Of a stretch of 64,000 bases of DNA, positions 28,505 to 36,922 are shown one piece after another (positions within the stretch are counted from its first letter, which is position 1; every line of letters starts with the position of its first letter). The notes beneath the pieces were generated by a model. That model did no database searches. It had not been told where the DNA came from and saw only the letters and a list, made by a program, of their open reading frames with translations. Source of the stretch: Vibrio pacinii DSM 19139 (GTDB lineage: Bacteria; Pseudomonadota; Gammaproteobacteria; Enterobacterales; Vibrionaceae); contig NZ_JONH01000001.1 in NCBI RefSeq assembly GCF_000711795.1, positions 186,001-250,000 on the forward strand, given 5' to 3'. Both the position numbers and the translations under genes were made by a program.

Positions 28505-29794
28505 TCAGTGCAATTTCAAATTAGGGCGAAGTACACGGTTGATGCGTCCCATCAAAATGATCAGCGCGGTCTTAAACAAGCCATGGAGCGCCATTTGATG
28601 CAAGCGATACAGCGAGATGTACACCACACGTGCAATACGACCTTCAACCATCATTGAACCTTTGGTGAGGTTCCCCATCAAGCTACCTACGGTTGAGAAG
28701 CGACTGAGTGAAACCAATGACCCCTTGTCTTGATAAACATAAGGCTTAAGTTCACGGTTATTAAGTTTCGCGACAATATTAGAAAACGCACGACTGGCCA
28801 TCTGGTGTGCCGCTTGAGCGCGAGGCGGTACAAACGTTCCATCAGCTTGAGTACATTGAGCCAAGTCACCGATCACGAAAATATCATCATCACGTGTGGT
28901 TTGAAGCGTCTCTTTGACCACCAGTTGATTAATACGGTTAGTTTCAAGCCCAGCGAGATCTTTAATAAAGTCTGGCGCTTTAATACCGGCAGCCCAGACC
29001 ATAATCTGAGCCGAGATCTTATCGCCCTCTTTTGTCACTAAGCCGTCAGCTTCGGCTTTCGTTACCATGGTGGCAGTACGAACATTAACGCCAAGTTTGG
29101 TCAACTCGTGGTGCGCCGCAGAAGAAATACGTGGTGGCAACGCTGGTAGAATACGCTCGCCCGCTTCAACCAAATTGACGTTCAACTTGCTTGAATCTAG
29201 ATCGCCAAAACCATAGGTACGCAATTCTTTTACAGCATTATGGAGCTCGGCAGAGAGTTCGACACCCGTTGCACCAGCACCGACAATCGCAATATCAACC
29301 GTGCCGTTACCATTTTTGGCATGCAGTTTTAGGAATTGATTGTTCATCTCGCTGCGAAAACGATGCGCCTGCTCTGGGCTATCAAGGAAGATGCAGTGTT
29401 CACGAACGCCTGGCGTGTTGAAGTCGTTCGAGGTTGAACCAATCGCCATAACCAGAATGTCGTACTCTATTTCACGACTTGGCATCAGCAGTTCACCATG
29501 ATCATCTTTGAGCTCATGCAATTTAATGACTTTGCGCTCGCGATCGATGTCTTGCAAACTGCCCATTTGAAAATCAAAGTGGTGGTTTTTTGCGTGGGCG
29601 CGATAGCTCAGAGCATCGACACCTTCATCCAAAGAGCCGGTCGCCACCTCATGCAATAACGGTTTCCATAAGTGACTCGCCTTGCGATCGACTAAGGTTA
29701 CTTTTGCACGCCCTTTACGGCCTAATGTACGTCCTAGTTTGGTAACAAGCTCTAAACCGCCCGCACCGCCGCCTACTACGATAATTCGTGTCAC
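28505..29794 (-). CDS. ndh: NADH dehydrogenase type II (NDH-2)
   Basis: Non-proton-pumping NADH:quinone oxidoreductase on the cytoplasmic face of the inner membrane, about 429 residues. The FAD-binding Rossmann motif VGGGAGGLE is at about residues 6-14, and the NADH-binding [15 protein letters not shown] near 172. The C-terminal 50 residues are amphipathic and basic, the membrane anchor. The open frame extends to 29902, but GTG at 29794 follows GAGGAAAG and gives the normal N-terminus MTRIIVVGG. The long leader contains a hairpin (29871-29897) and, further up, an FNR palindrome placed as in E. coli ndh, which FNR represses. Confidence 0.96.
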   Translation of the reverse strand: MTRIIVVGGGAGGLELVTKLGRTLGRKGRAKVTLVDRKASHLWKPLLHEVATGSLDEGVDALSYRAHAKNHHFDFQMGSLQDIDRERKVIKLHELKDDHGELLMPSREIEYDILVMAIGSTSNDFNTPGVREHCIFLDSPEQAHRFRSEMNNQFLKLHAKNGNGTVDIAIVGAGATGVELSAELHNAVKELRTYGFGDLDSSKLNVNLVEAGERILPALPPRISSAAHHELTKLGVNVRTATMVTKAEADGLVTKEGDKISAQIMVWAAGIKAPDFIKDLAGLETNRINQLVVKETLQTTRDDDIFVIGDLAQCTQADGTFVPPRAQAAHQMASRAFSNIVAKLNNRELKPYVYQDKGSLVSLSRFSTVGSLMGNLTKGSMMVEGRIARVVYISLYRLHQMALHGLFKTALIILMGRINRVLRPNLKLH

Positions 29795-29870
29795 AGCAAC
29801 TTTCCTCAAAACTAATTTTAAATTGACTCGAGCCGATATTCGTCCCGATGGAATTCTATATTTTGGGGTC

Positions 29871-29897
29871 ACCTGCGGAGTTCGCTCCGCCTCAGGT
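29871..29897 (-). repeat. Stable hairpin in the ndh leader
   Basis: On the plus strand GCGGAG-TTCG-CTCCGC with outer arms ACCT and AGGT. If ndh is transcribed from near 29975 it lies in the 5' untranslated region, about 77 bases before the start codon. Confidence 0.6.
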
Positions 29898-29969
29898 GTC
29901 AACCATGAGGGTCAGATAAACGACACGCTTATTGGATAAATGAGTTAATAACTCAAGGCTAACCTCTGG

Positions 29970-30010
29970 GGTCAGCGCAAAATATGGGCAAGTTTTTCAC
30001 TCGCTCTCAA
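29970..30010 (-). promoter_or_regulatory. Candidate ndh promoter
   Basis: Minus-strand TTGAGA (30010-30005) and a CCATAT/CATATT hexamer about 17-18 bases downstream make a plausible promoter starting near 29975. The FNR box would then be centred about 49 bases upstream of the start. The -10 is weak. Confidence 0.35.
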
Positions 30011-30016
30011 TTTTTT

Positions 30017-30030
30017 TTGATATTTATCAA
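30017..30030. promoter_or_regulatory. Perfect FNR box between ndh and ycfP
   Basis: TTGATATTTATCAA is an exact match to the FNR consensus TTGATNNNNATCAA, extended by flanking A and T runs into a 22-base palindrome. On the minus strand it lies upstream of the candidate ndh promoter. On the plus strand it is centred about 40-41 bases upstream of a start predicted by TATATA at 30051-30056, the class II activator position. Confidence 0.85.
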
Positions 30031-30063
30031 AAAATTTGTAGTAGATTCATTATATAGCTCAAA

Positions 30064-30165
30064 CTAAGGTACGCAACCAAAGAATGCACTTATCTTAGAT
30101 ATATTTACTTGCTCAAAAATAGCGGGCAACAAAAAAGCGACATTGTTACTTAATGTCGCTTTTTC
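30064..30165 (+). ncRNA. Candidate FNR-activated small RNA (FnrS-like)
   Basis: No gene on the plus strand uses the promoter that the FNR box and TATATA would make. Transcription from about 30064 would run 100 bases and end at the strong terminator at 30131-30165. The length and the control resemble FnrS, the FNR-dependent small RNA of enteric bacteria, which represses aerobic-metabolism genes. I cannot align the two reliably; short similar words occur (for example GGTACGCAACC), which is weak. The terminator also serves convergent ycfP, so its presence alone proves nothing. Confidence 0.45.
30131..30165. terminator. Bidirectional terminator after ycfP
   Basis: GCGACATT and AATGTCGC pair around GTTACTT, flanked by six A on the left and five T on the right, so it works in both directions. 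It ends ycfP on the minus strand and any plus-strand transcript. Confidence 0.88.
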
Positions 30166-30182
30166 TGTATTATTGACGTCAA

Positions 30183-30722
30183 TTAACTGTGTTTAAACGC
30201 TTTCATGGTTTGAAGATGTTGCGAGATCTTTTTAAATTTATGCGTTTGAGTTTCGTCCCAAATGATATCGTAATACGCTTCTAATTCCGCGGCAGTTTTA
30301 CTATTGTCATGAATTTCATCCTCTTTAGATAAAATCACCAGACAACGCCCTTTATTCTTACCTCTAAACTCAGAAACACATTTCGTCGCGATATCTTCGT
30401 ACTCTTCCGGACGATCAATTCGCCCCTGCATAGTGCGCTCAGGATGCAGGTTGGGGTTAAACATCACTTGTTTAATACCACATAGAAAACCGATCCGTTC
30501 GGACCAATAAGCCCCTAGCCCAACACCACATATCATCGCCTGCTTGTCACCTGATTGTTCAATCACCTTGTGCACTTCTTTTAACAAGTGCTGCATATCA
30601 TGCTTGGGATGCAGGGTGCTGTAGTTGATGAAACGAATATCATCATCAATGAATTGCAACTGGAGCACTTTTTCGTGGTTGCCTGGGCTAGTTGAATCAA
30701 AACCGTGTAAATAAATAATCAT
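30183..30722 (-). CDS. ycfP: YcfP family alpha/beta-hydrolase-like protein
   Basis: A 179-residue cytoplasmic protein of the YcfP (UPF0227) family. It opens like an esterase ([18 protein letters not shown]) but the nucleophile elbow reads CGVGLGAYW, with Gly where Ser is expected. The same substitution is typical of YcfP as I recall it, so classical serine hydrolase activity is doubtful. Start ATG 30722 follows GGGGGATT. It is separated by 100 bases from thiK. In E. coli nagZ lies between these two genes; it is absent here. Confidence 0.9.
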   Translation of the reverse strand: MIIYLHGFDSTSPGNHEKVLQLQFIDDDIRFINYSTLHPKHDMQHLLKEVHKVIEQSGDKQAMICGVGLGAYWSERIGFLCGIKQVMFNPNLHPERTMQGRIDRPEEYEDIATKCVSEFRGKNKGRCLVILSKEDEIHDNSKTAAELEAYYDIIWDETQTHKFKKISQHLQTMKAFKHS

Positions 30723-30822
30723 TGTAAATCCCCCGATCCTTGTGCTTTAAATCTACCACGAAAACTAAGGTTTAAAAGTTAACGGTTTGAGATATCTGGC
30801 CCCGAGACACAAAACAGTGATC

Positions 30823-31677
30823 TTAACTGCAAAATGTTTTCTGCAGTTGCTGCGCCTGGGTTAAATATTGCTCATCTCCCCACAACTGATAAGCGAGTAG
30901 ATACCACAGCATTGCCATCATTGTGGCGCGCGGTTTCCATGCCATCACACCTTCAACCCAATCATCGACCCCTTCTATGTTACGCAATTGACAGTAACGA
31001 TATATCGCCTCGAGCGGTTTTTCATCCATCACATCAATACTCAAAGTCAAATCCAAACGTGGATCCGCTATCACGGCATACTCCCAATCGATAACTTTAT
31101 TACCACTGGTGGTTTTGACCATGTTGTAGCCCGCTAAATCAAAATGACACAAAGTGTGGCCAACATCAGCTAAAGCAGGAGCAACTCGCCAGCGCTGGTA
31201 GATAGATTGGTAGGGTTCACACTTGTTGTGCTCATTAAGCAACATCCAGTAATGATCAACACGCGCAGTAAAATTGAAAGGTGCAACGGGAATACGTTGC
31301 GTATCAAGCCCATGGATTTTAATCATAGTTTTAAGCAATGCATCAAACGACAGCTCATTGGTTAAGGCGTCGCCTTCGACCCAATCAACCAATAATCCTT
31401 GATCATTGATATACACCGCTTTCGGTCCAATATGACTATCTTCTATCGCCACTAGAATCTGGTATTCCTGAAAGCGAGATATAGAAAAGGCTTTGGTAAT
31501 CGGTGTCGCTGACCGCCAAACATACGCGTTGCTATCGTTGGTGACCACTTTCCAACAGCGGTTAGTCAGGCCGCCAGTCAAGGTTTGCGCATAGGCGGGT
31601 GGAGCAGAAAAGAAGTGCTCGAGTGACAGTAAAGATCGGTCAAGTTGACTTGCCTCATCCCATGACATTCTCGCCAT
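30823..31677 (-). CDS. thiK: Thiamine kinase-like phosphotransferase
   Basis: A 284-residue kinase of the aminoglycoside phosphotransferase/choline kinase fold. The catalytic loop is HFDLAGYN (Hx-D-x4-N) and the metal motif is VIDWEYAVIADPRLDL. Position between lpoB and ycfP matches E. coli thiK (ycfN), which phosphorylates thiamine for salvage. Substrate assignment rests on that synteny. Start ATG 31677 has a good AGAGG ribosome site six bases upstream. Confidence 0.82.
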   Translation of the reverse strand: MARMSWDEASQLDRSLLSLEHFFSAPPAYAQTLTGGLTNRCWKVVTNDSNAYVWRSATPITKAFSISRFQEYQILVAIEDSHIGPKAVYINDQGLLVDWVEGDALTNELSFDALLKTMIKIHGLDTQRIPVAPFNFTARVDHYWMLLNEHNKCEPYQSIYQRWRVAPALADVGHTLCHFDLAGYNMVKTTSGNKVIDWEYAVIADPRLDLTLSIDVMDEKPLEAIYRYCQLRNIEGVDDWVEGVMAWKPRATMMAMLWYLLAYQLWGDEQYLTQAQQLQKTFCS

Positions 31678-31708
31678 CGCACACCTCTTCTCTGATTGGC
31701 AGTGTTGG

Positions 31709-32299
31709 TTACATACCTAAAAAGCTTTTTGACTCTTGCTTACGAATTTCGGTTTCATCAGCCCATTCAATCAGGCCAGTTTCAAGATCCATTAAACGCA
31801 TGGTCATCTTGTAGTAAACATCTTTATCACTGCCCGCATTTTTGGCAATGCTAGACAGGTTGCCGTACATCATGTACTGAGCGCCGACCATTTTACCAAA
31901 TTGAATCGCCGTGCTCTGATTAACTAACTCATCATTGTTTTGGAAGTTAAGTTGATCACGAACGGACTCGACTCTGTCCATATCAACAAAACGGAACTTA
32001 CCGGAATTCAGCATCTTAGTACTAATTGTATCAGTAATAGACTCTGTATCGATGTGTTCACTGGTTTTATTTTTGATACGCTCAACAAAAACAATCGGAC
32101 GCGAATCACGCGTAATCGCGGCAACCGATCCCGACATCATCATGCTATCGACCATTTCGCCAGCAATTTTTTGCAAGTCTGTTGAGCCAAAGTCGATGGT
32201 GGTGGTTTCAACGGCTTGCGCATCACCGTAACTCACTTGATTCGAACAGCCGCCTAAAACCACCGCTAAACCAAGCAGTGCAACTACACTTTTATTCAT
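31709..32299 (-). CDS. lpoB: Penicillin-binding protein activator LpoB-like lipoprotein
   Basis: A 196-residue outer-membrane lipoprotein. The lipobox VLGGCSNQ puts the modified Cys at about residue 18. The C-terminal domain (about 55-190) is LpoB-like, with VERIKNKTSEHID and RFVDMDRVESVRDQL. In E. coli LpoB reaches through the peptidoglycan and activates PBP1b. The long disordered linker of E. coli LpoB is shorter here. Start ATG 32299 follows AGAGGAAC. It lies 29 bases after ycfL in the hinT-to-ycfP series. Confidence 0.87.
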   Translation of the reverse strand: MNKSVVALLGLAVVLGGCSNQVSYGDAQAVETTTIDFGSTDLQKIAGEMVDSMMMSGSVAAITRDSRPIVFVERIKNKTSEHIDTESITDTISTKMLNSGKFRFVDMDRVESVRDQLNFQNNDELVNQSTAIQFGKMVGAQYMMYGNLSSIAKNAGSDKDVYYKMTMRLMDLETGLIEWADETEIRKQESKSFLGM

Positions 32300-32328
32300 T
32301 ATTAGTTCCTCTAAATATTTTGGATTAA

Positions 32329-32718
32329 TTATTGATCTAATTGACGAATCTGGATTCGGAACTGACGTCCGTTCGGATTAATCGAGACTTCCGACAGTGA
32401 CACCTCTTCAGTTCCACGGATCACTGCTTGTCGCCAAGGACTCAGCTTAGAGTTCACTTCTAGACCTTGGTCGTCATACCAGTAAAAACGGTACTGAACA
32501 TGTTGATCGCCCGAATAGTGACTGACTAGACGAACCGCACCACGCGCTCGACCATCCACCTCGGTTGTTGAGATGTCATCAATGACTAAACGCCCAGCTA
32601 AAACGTTATCACCAAAAATTACGGTTTGAGATGCGCCGTCAATGCGCAATCCTGCCGTGTTATCCGCACAACCTAGCAGGGTTAATGCCACAAATGCGAA
32701 ACTAAGCCATTTTTTCAT
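32329..32718 (-). CDS. ycfL: YcfL family lipoprotein
   Basis: A 129-residue lipoprotein with lipobox LTLLGCADN (Cys near 17) and a beta-rich DUF1425-type domain (VQYRFYWYDDQGLEV, SPWRQAVIRG). Function is unknown, but it sits before lpoB across enterics and vibrios, suggesting an envelope role. Its ATG overlaps the stop of the COG3014 gene by four bases (ATGA). Confidence 0.88.
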   Translation of the reverse strand: MKKWLSFAFVALTLLGCADNTAGLRIDGASQTVIFGDNVLAGRLVIDDISTTEVDGRARGAVRLVSHYSGDQHVQYRFYWYDDQGLEVNSKLSPWRQAVIRGTEEVSLSEVSINPNGRQFRIQIRQLDQ

Positions 32719-34109
32719 CGTATGTTTCCTAACTGTTTATGCCAAATGATCGAGTTATTACTTTGTCGAGATAACCAAACTAACGCAGTTTGTCCCGGCT
32801 CAACGTTAAAAGTATAGGGCTGCCCGTTAACCATTAAGCTCTGCTCTCCCGGCTCGGTCTCAAGACTCGCACTATAAACGTTAGCTGGTAGGGATAACCA
32901 ACTGCGTGTGTCTGGCTGCTCTGTTAGTGTATTCCACACATTGAACAATAAGTTGCCGACATCATCATCTTGTGCCGCCTGACGACGTAACTGATCTTTT
33001 GCCCACACCCGCAATGCTTGCCGTATCACCAATGACGGCATACGTTCAGACAAATCGTGTTGAGCCATCAAGTTAATGTCCGTCAGTTGACTTGCACTCA
33101 AAGCTTGGCCATTCAACTCTAAAGGTAAATAGTGGTCAGCTTGCTGATCTGGATAGTAAGGCAATGCGACAGAATACCAAGCGCCATTACCACGACTGTC
33201 ATATAAGGGTAAAGCTTGCTTCCAGCCTTGCAGGGCCTCAACCACCCCACGCTCATCAATAACGATAATACGACTGCGTTGACGATCAAGATAATTGGCT
33301 TGACCATAACGTTGCTCGAGCTTGCTCAGATCTTCATTCATCGTTAAGCGTTTAGCTACGCGCTTTGTGCCATCAATCACTTGGTCGTTTTGCGGCATAA
33401 CGGCTAATGCACGTCGATAATCGACATAGGCACTATTTAGGTCACCTTCGGCTTCATAAAGCAGCGCTGATAAATAGAGTAAATAGCCATTTTGCACCGC
33501 TTGCAACGTCGTGCCCGCATCAGGGTAACGGGACAAAACACTGCCTAAATTTGGCGTTAAGCCTTGCTGTTGCATTTGTGATTGAGCCGATAATAGCTCT
33601 TTCTCGCGCGCTTTACGTGCCTGCTCCTGAACCTGATTGGCTCTGCGCATTTCGACCAAAGCGCCCTCTAAGTCGTTTTGTTTAACGTAGTTCAAACCAA
33701 GGTAGAGGTGAAGGAAACCTAGCTCATAGTCAGCAGGCTGATACGACGAAAGGTTGTCATTGACAGCCAATGCAGACAAGCTTTGTGCGCTTTGAGAAAC
33801 AGAAATAGTCGCAAGGTCTTGTTGCTCACGTAGCGCCTGATCACTGAGTTCAAAAGCTTGCTGACTCGCAGGATAATCTTGATTGAGTAGATAAACTCGC
33901 CCCTTTTCGAAATTATCGAGAATCTCACCGGCAACAGAATCAGGCAGTGCCTGCTCTGCGCTCGGATAATCACCACGTTGTAAAGAGCGGTGCAGTTCGC
34001 TGTTTTGAGCACTGTAGTGACTAAAGAGATTTCCTGCGGATAAGTTTGCGCAGGCAGAGAGAACCAACGTACTCCCAAGTACTAATGCGAGTCGCCTGTA
34101 TTTTTGCAC
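32715..34109 (-). CDS. COG3014 family outer-membrane lipoprotein
   Basis: A lipoprotein of about 464 residues with lipobox LVLSACAN (Cys near 20). The N-terminal half (about 30-240) is helical with TPR-like pairs, including LGFLHLYLGLNYVKQNDLEGALVEMRRA. The C-terminal half is mixed and ends in an Ig-like beta segment. The frame reaches 34163, but GTG at 34109 follows GGGAG and gives the lipoprotein signal directly (MQKYRRLALVLG). It is inserted between hinT and ycfL relative to E. coli. Role unknown; the operon suggests cell-wall support. Confidence 0.85.
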   Translation of the reverse strand: MQKYRRLALVLGSTLVLSACANLSAGNLFSHYSAQNSELHRSLQRGDYPSAEQALPDSVAGEILDNFEKGRVYLLNQDYPASQQAFELSDQALREQQDLATISVSQSAQSLSALAVNDNLSSYQPADYELGFLHLYLGLNYVKQNDLEGALVEMRRANQVQEQARKAREKELLSAQSQMQQQGLTPNLGSVLSRYPDAGTTLQAVQNGYLLYLSALLYEAEGDLNSAYVDYRRALAVMPQNDQVIDGTKRVAKRLTMNEDLSKLEQRYGQANYLDRQRSRIIVIDERGVVEALQGWKQALPLYDSRGNGAWYSVALPYYPDQQADHYLPLELNGQALSASQLTDINLMAQHDLSERMPSLVIRQALRVWAKDQLRRQAAQDDDVGNLLFNVWNTLTEQPDTRSWLSLPANVYSASLETEPGEQSLMVNGQPYTFNVEPGQTALVWLSRQSNNSIIWHKQLGNIR

Positions 34110-34212
34110 TTCGCACTCCCTGTTGATGACGAAAAAGCATGGATTGATGTCCATGCTTTGCAAGAGGTTGTTTTATGACAACACATTTAATATTTGGTTC
34201 GCTAGCGCTTAG

Positions 34213-34563
34213 TTAGCTCATCAACATTGGTCCTAGAGGACGACCACCAACCAAATGCATATGGATGTGGTACACCTCCTGACCACCGTGCGGATTGCAG
34301 TTCACAATCAGTCGATAGCCATCTTCAGCGATGCCTTCTTGCTTTGCTAACTTGCGCGCGACAACGAACATCCGCCCCATCACAACTTCATCTTCGTCTT
34401 CAATATCGTTGACCGTAGGAATCAATTTGTTAGGAATAATCAAAATATGGCTGGGTGCACGTGGATTGATGTCGCGAAATGCAGTGACTAGGTCATCTTG
34501 GTAGATAACATCCGCTGGGATTTCCTTACGAATGATTTTACTGAAAATGGTTTCTTCGGCCAT
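34213..34563 (-). CDS. hinT: HIT family purine nucleoside phosphoramidase
   Basis: Hydrolyses adenosine 5'-phosphoramidates and related aminoacyl-AMP conjugates. It is 116 residues long, with the histidine-triad motif HIHMHLVGG (HxHxH) at about 99-107. The frame is open to 34653, but ATG 34563 ([11 protein letters not shown]) follows GGAGC at good spacing and matches the family N-terminus. It is the first gene of the hinT-COG3014-ycfL-lpoB-thiK-ycfP series. Confidence 0.95.
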   Translation of the reverse strand: MAEETIFSKIIRKEIPADVIYQDDLVTAFRDINPRAPSHILIIPNKLIPTVNDIEDEDEVVMGRMFVVARKLAKQEGIAEDGYRLIVNCNPHGGQEVYHIHMHLVGGRPLGPMLMS

Positions 34564-34788
34564 GAAGTGCTCCATAGAGATTTGTGCTGGTGGAATCTTT
34601 CGCATCGAGTATGCGTCAAGCTTCGCAAGATCACAATAAAAAACAGTGTTCATGTCAATTAATCATTAAACGCTAATCTATCAATAATAAAATATGTATT
34701 GTGCGTCAAAAAATGTGTGTCTCGCTATCAATACAATAGCTTTCTTTTTGTTACTTTTTTAAGACATTATTTATTTAGGGAGAGATCC

Positions 34789-36780
34789 ATGAAAGGTTCA
34801 GTGATTAGACGCATGTACGCTGGCTTTGCATTGATCATCATTATGTTCATTGTCACAACATTGATGATGATGCGAGGAATGCAGCAAATCCACAATAACC
34901 TTGAGGACGTTTCCAGCACCTCTTTACCATTGGTGAATCAATCCAACCAAACCAGCGTTGCGCTATTATCCGCAGATAAACTGTTTAAAGATTTTTTAAC
35001 CACACAAAGCTTCGAACGCATGGACCAATTGGCGTCGCAGTTTTCCACCATGAAGCAGGCCTACACGGAGCAACTACAAGCACTTGAGCAAGTGAGTATT
35101 GGCCACGAACAATTAGAGCAGTCGATTACCGAACTAAAAGAAATGGAGGCGGGTTATTTCGCTGAAGCTGAACAAGCCATGGCGAATTACCGCGCCATGT
35201 TTGAAGCACAGGCGAAAGTACAGAAGTCAACGCGTCAATTCCAACGTCTTCACTCTGAATTGAGTGTGGGCATGAAAGAGTATGTTGACGACCAAAGCAG
35301 TATTTCAGTCAAAGTGATGGCAAAAAGTTATTTCATTAAACTTAAAGACGCTGAGGTTACTACATCCGATGCACTTGCCAGCAATGACACCGAATTTGTT
35401 TCGCAAGCCGTCGCGAAAAACAAAAAAGCCGTTACCCACCTTAACTACGCTTATCGTGGCCTGACGACACAAATGCCAGAAATAAAAAAAGCATTTGATG
35501 ATTCAGTCCAACAGTTTACTCGTGACGTTGGTCAAAAAGGCGGGGTACTTGATCAGCATAATACCTACCTAATGGCCAAAGATGCACTTTACGGCAACAT
35601 CGCAAGCCTTACCCAACAAGTCGATGCCACCATGACGCTGCTTAAGTCATTCAGTGGGTACGCAGAACAAGGACTGACTGACTCGCTACAAGAGGCGGGG
35701 AATGTTTATGAGCAAGGTGTTTTACGCTCAATCGCCATTGGTGCGCTGGTTATCTTGATGGCTCTTGCTATCGGTTACCACATTGCTCAAAGCGTTCGTC
35801 AACCGCTTACTCGTATTTTGGGGACGCTCGAATCTCTAACCCAAGGCGATATGACCAAGCGTATCGACATCCGCTATAACAACGAGTTTAGTCGCGTCAG
35901 CAATCACATCAATTCACTGGCCGACAACCTTCATGGCATTTTGGTCAAGCTTAATGATGCATCGGATAATTTGACCCAAACGGCGACCACCAACCAAACC
36001 ACCTCTTCGAAAGCGCAGAGTCAACTTAGCCAACAGCGTGAGCAAACCGCTAATGTCGCGACCGCGATGACGCAAATGGCACACTCGGTACATGAAGTCG
36101 CGCAAAGTGCACAAAGCTCTCAGCAGATGGTCGAGCGCGTTGAGCAAGCCTCAGAGTCTGGTCGTAAAATCATGGGAACGAATATTACCACCATCAACCA
36201 ACTAGAGACGCGCCTCAACCAATCCGTCGATGCCGTCAAAGACCTTCAAACAATGAGCAGCCAGATTGGTACGATTCTCGATGTCATTCGCAATATCGCC
36301 GAACAAACCAACCTACTCGCTCTTAACGCTGCGATTGAAGCGGCTCGCGCCGGCGAACAGGGACGTGGTTTTGCCGTCGTAGCCGATGAAGTTCGCGTGC
36401 TGGCTCAACGGACCACACAGTCGACCAGTGAGATTGAAAGTATGATTAGCAACTTGCAATCTAGCTCAACGTCGGCAAATAAAGTGATTCAAAGCTGTAT
36501 GGATGATATGGATCTGTCAGTCGAGCAAGCATCGAATGCTAATAGCGCCATGGAAGAGATCCAAGGATTGATTGTCGAGATCAGCCAAATGAGTGGGCAT
36601 ATTTCCCAAGCCGCTGCCGAGCAAAGCGAAACCACTAGCGATATTGCGCGCAATATTGAAGAGATTAACCTCATTGCCGACAGCAGTTATCAAGCGATGG
36701 CTGAAATCGCGCAAACCAGCAGTAATCTCTCTTCACTCGCCAATCAGCAAGGTGAGCTGGTGCATCGATTTAAGCTTTAG
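34789..36780 (+). CDS. Methyl-accepting chemotaxis protein with helical-bundle sensor
   Basis: Chemoreceptor of about 663 residues. Membrane segments lie at about 9-30 and 310-332. The periplasmic part between them is almost all helix, rich in Gln and Glu, unlike the first chemoreceptor's PAS-like sensor. A HAMP domain and signalling helices follow, with [20 protein letters not shown] at about 505-524. ATG 34789 follows AGGGAGAG; the longer frame to 34699 is unlikely. No ligand can be assigned. V. cholerae has a chemoreceptor gene in this position (VC1898, by recall). Confidence 0.92.
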   Translation: MKGSVIRRMYAGFALIIIMFIVTTLMMMRGMQQIHNNLEDVSSTSLPLVNQSNQTSVALLSADKLFKDFLTTQSFERMDQLASQFSTMKQAYTEQLQALEQVSIGHEQLEQSITELKEMEAGYFAEAEQAMANYRAMFEAQAKVQKSTRQFQRLHSELSVGMKEYVDDQSSISVKVMAKSYFIKLKDAEVTTSDALASNDTEFVSQAVAKNKKAVTHLNYAYRGLTTQMPEIKKAFDDSVQQFTRDVGQKGGVLDQHNTYLMAKDALYGNIASLTQQVDATMTLLKSFSGYAEQGLTDSLQEAGNVYEQGVLRSIAIGALVILMALAIGYHIAQSVRQPLTRILGTLESLTQGDMTKRIDIRYNNEFSRVSNHINSLADNLHGILVKLNDASDNLTQTATTNQTTSSKAQSQLSQQREQTANVATAMTQMAHSVHEVAQSAQSSQQMVERVEQASESGRKIMGTNITTINQLETRLNQSVDAVKDLQTMSSQIGTILDVIRNIAEQTNLLALNAAIEAARAGEQGRGFAVVADEVRVLAQRTTQSTSEIESMISNLQSSSTSANKVIQSCMDDMDLSVEQASNANSAMEEIQGLIVEISQMSGHISQAAAEQSETTSDIARNIEEINLIADSSYQAMAEIAQTSSNLSSLANQQGELVHRFKL

Positions 36781-36807
36781 AAAGTCAGTACAGTGTCATT
36801 TATTGAC

Positions 36808-36842
36808 AAAGGGCGACTATTTTTCTTAGTCGCCCTTGTTTT
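36808..36842 (+). terminator. Terminator after chemoreceptor gene
   Basis: AGGGCGACTA and TAGTCGCCCT form a ten-pair stem with a TTTTTCT loop, followed by TGTTTTT. Confidence 0.88.
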
Positions 36843-36922
36843 TTATATCCCATGTCATTATATGGTTAATAGGCTTGCCCATTCTTCGTTACCTTTTCGC
36901 AAGCCAATCATGAGGATTTTAT

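Noticed and set aside
29795-29902. Longer N-terminus for Ndh up to 29902
   Set aside because: The extra 36 residues contain no ATG start with a ribosome site and resemble no NDH-2; GTG 29794 has a strong Shine-Dalgarno sequence and the right family start.
29860-29975. Two copies of TGGGGTCA near ndh as a possible mobile-element remnant
   Set aside because: The repeated word is only eight bases, with no flanking similarity, terminal inverted repeats or target duplication.
30723-30822. A degraded nagZ between ycfP and thiK
   Set aside because: E. coli has nagZ here, but the gap is only 100 bases and shows no NagZ-like residue pattern. The gene is simply not at this site.
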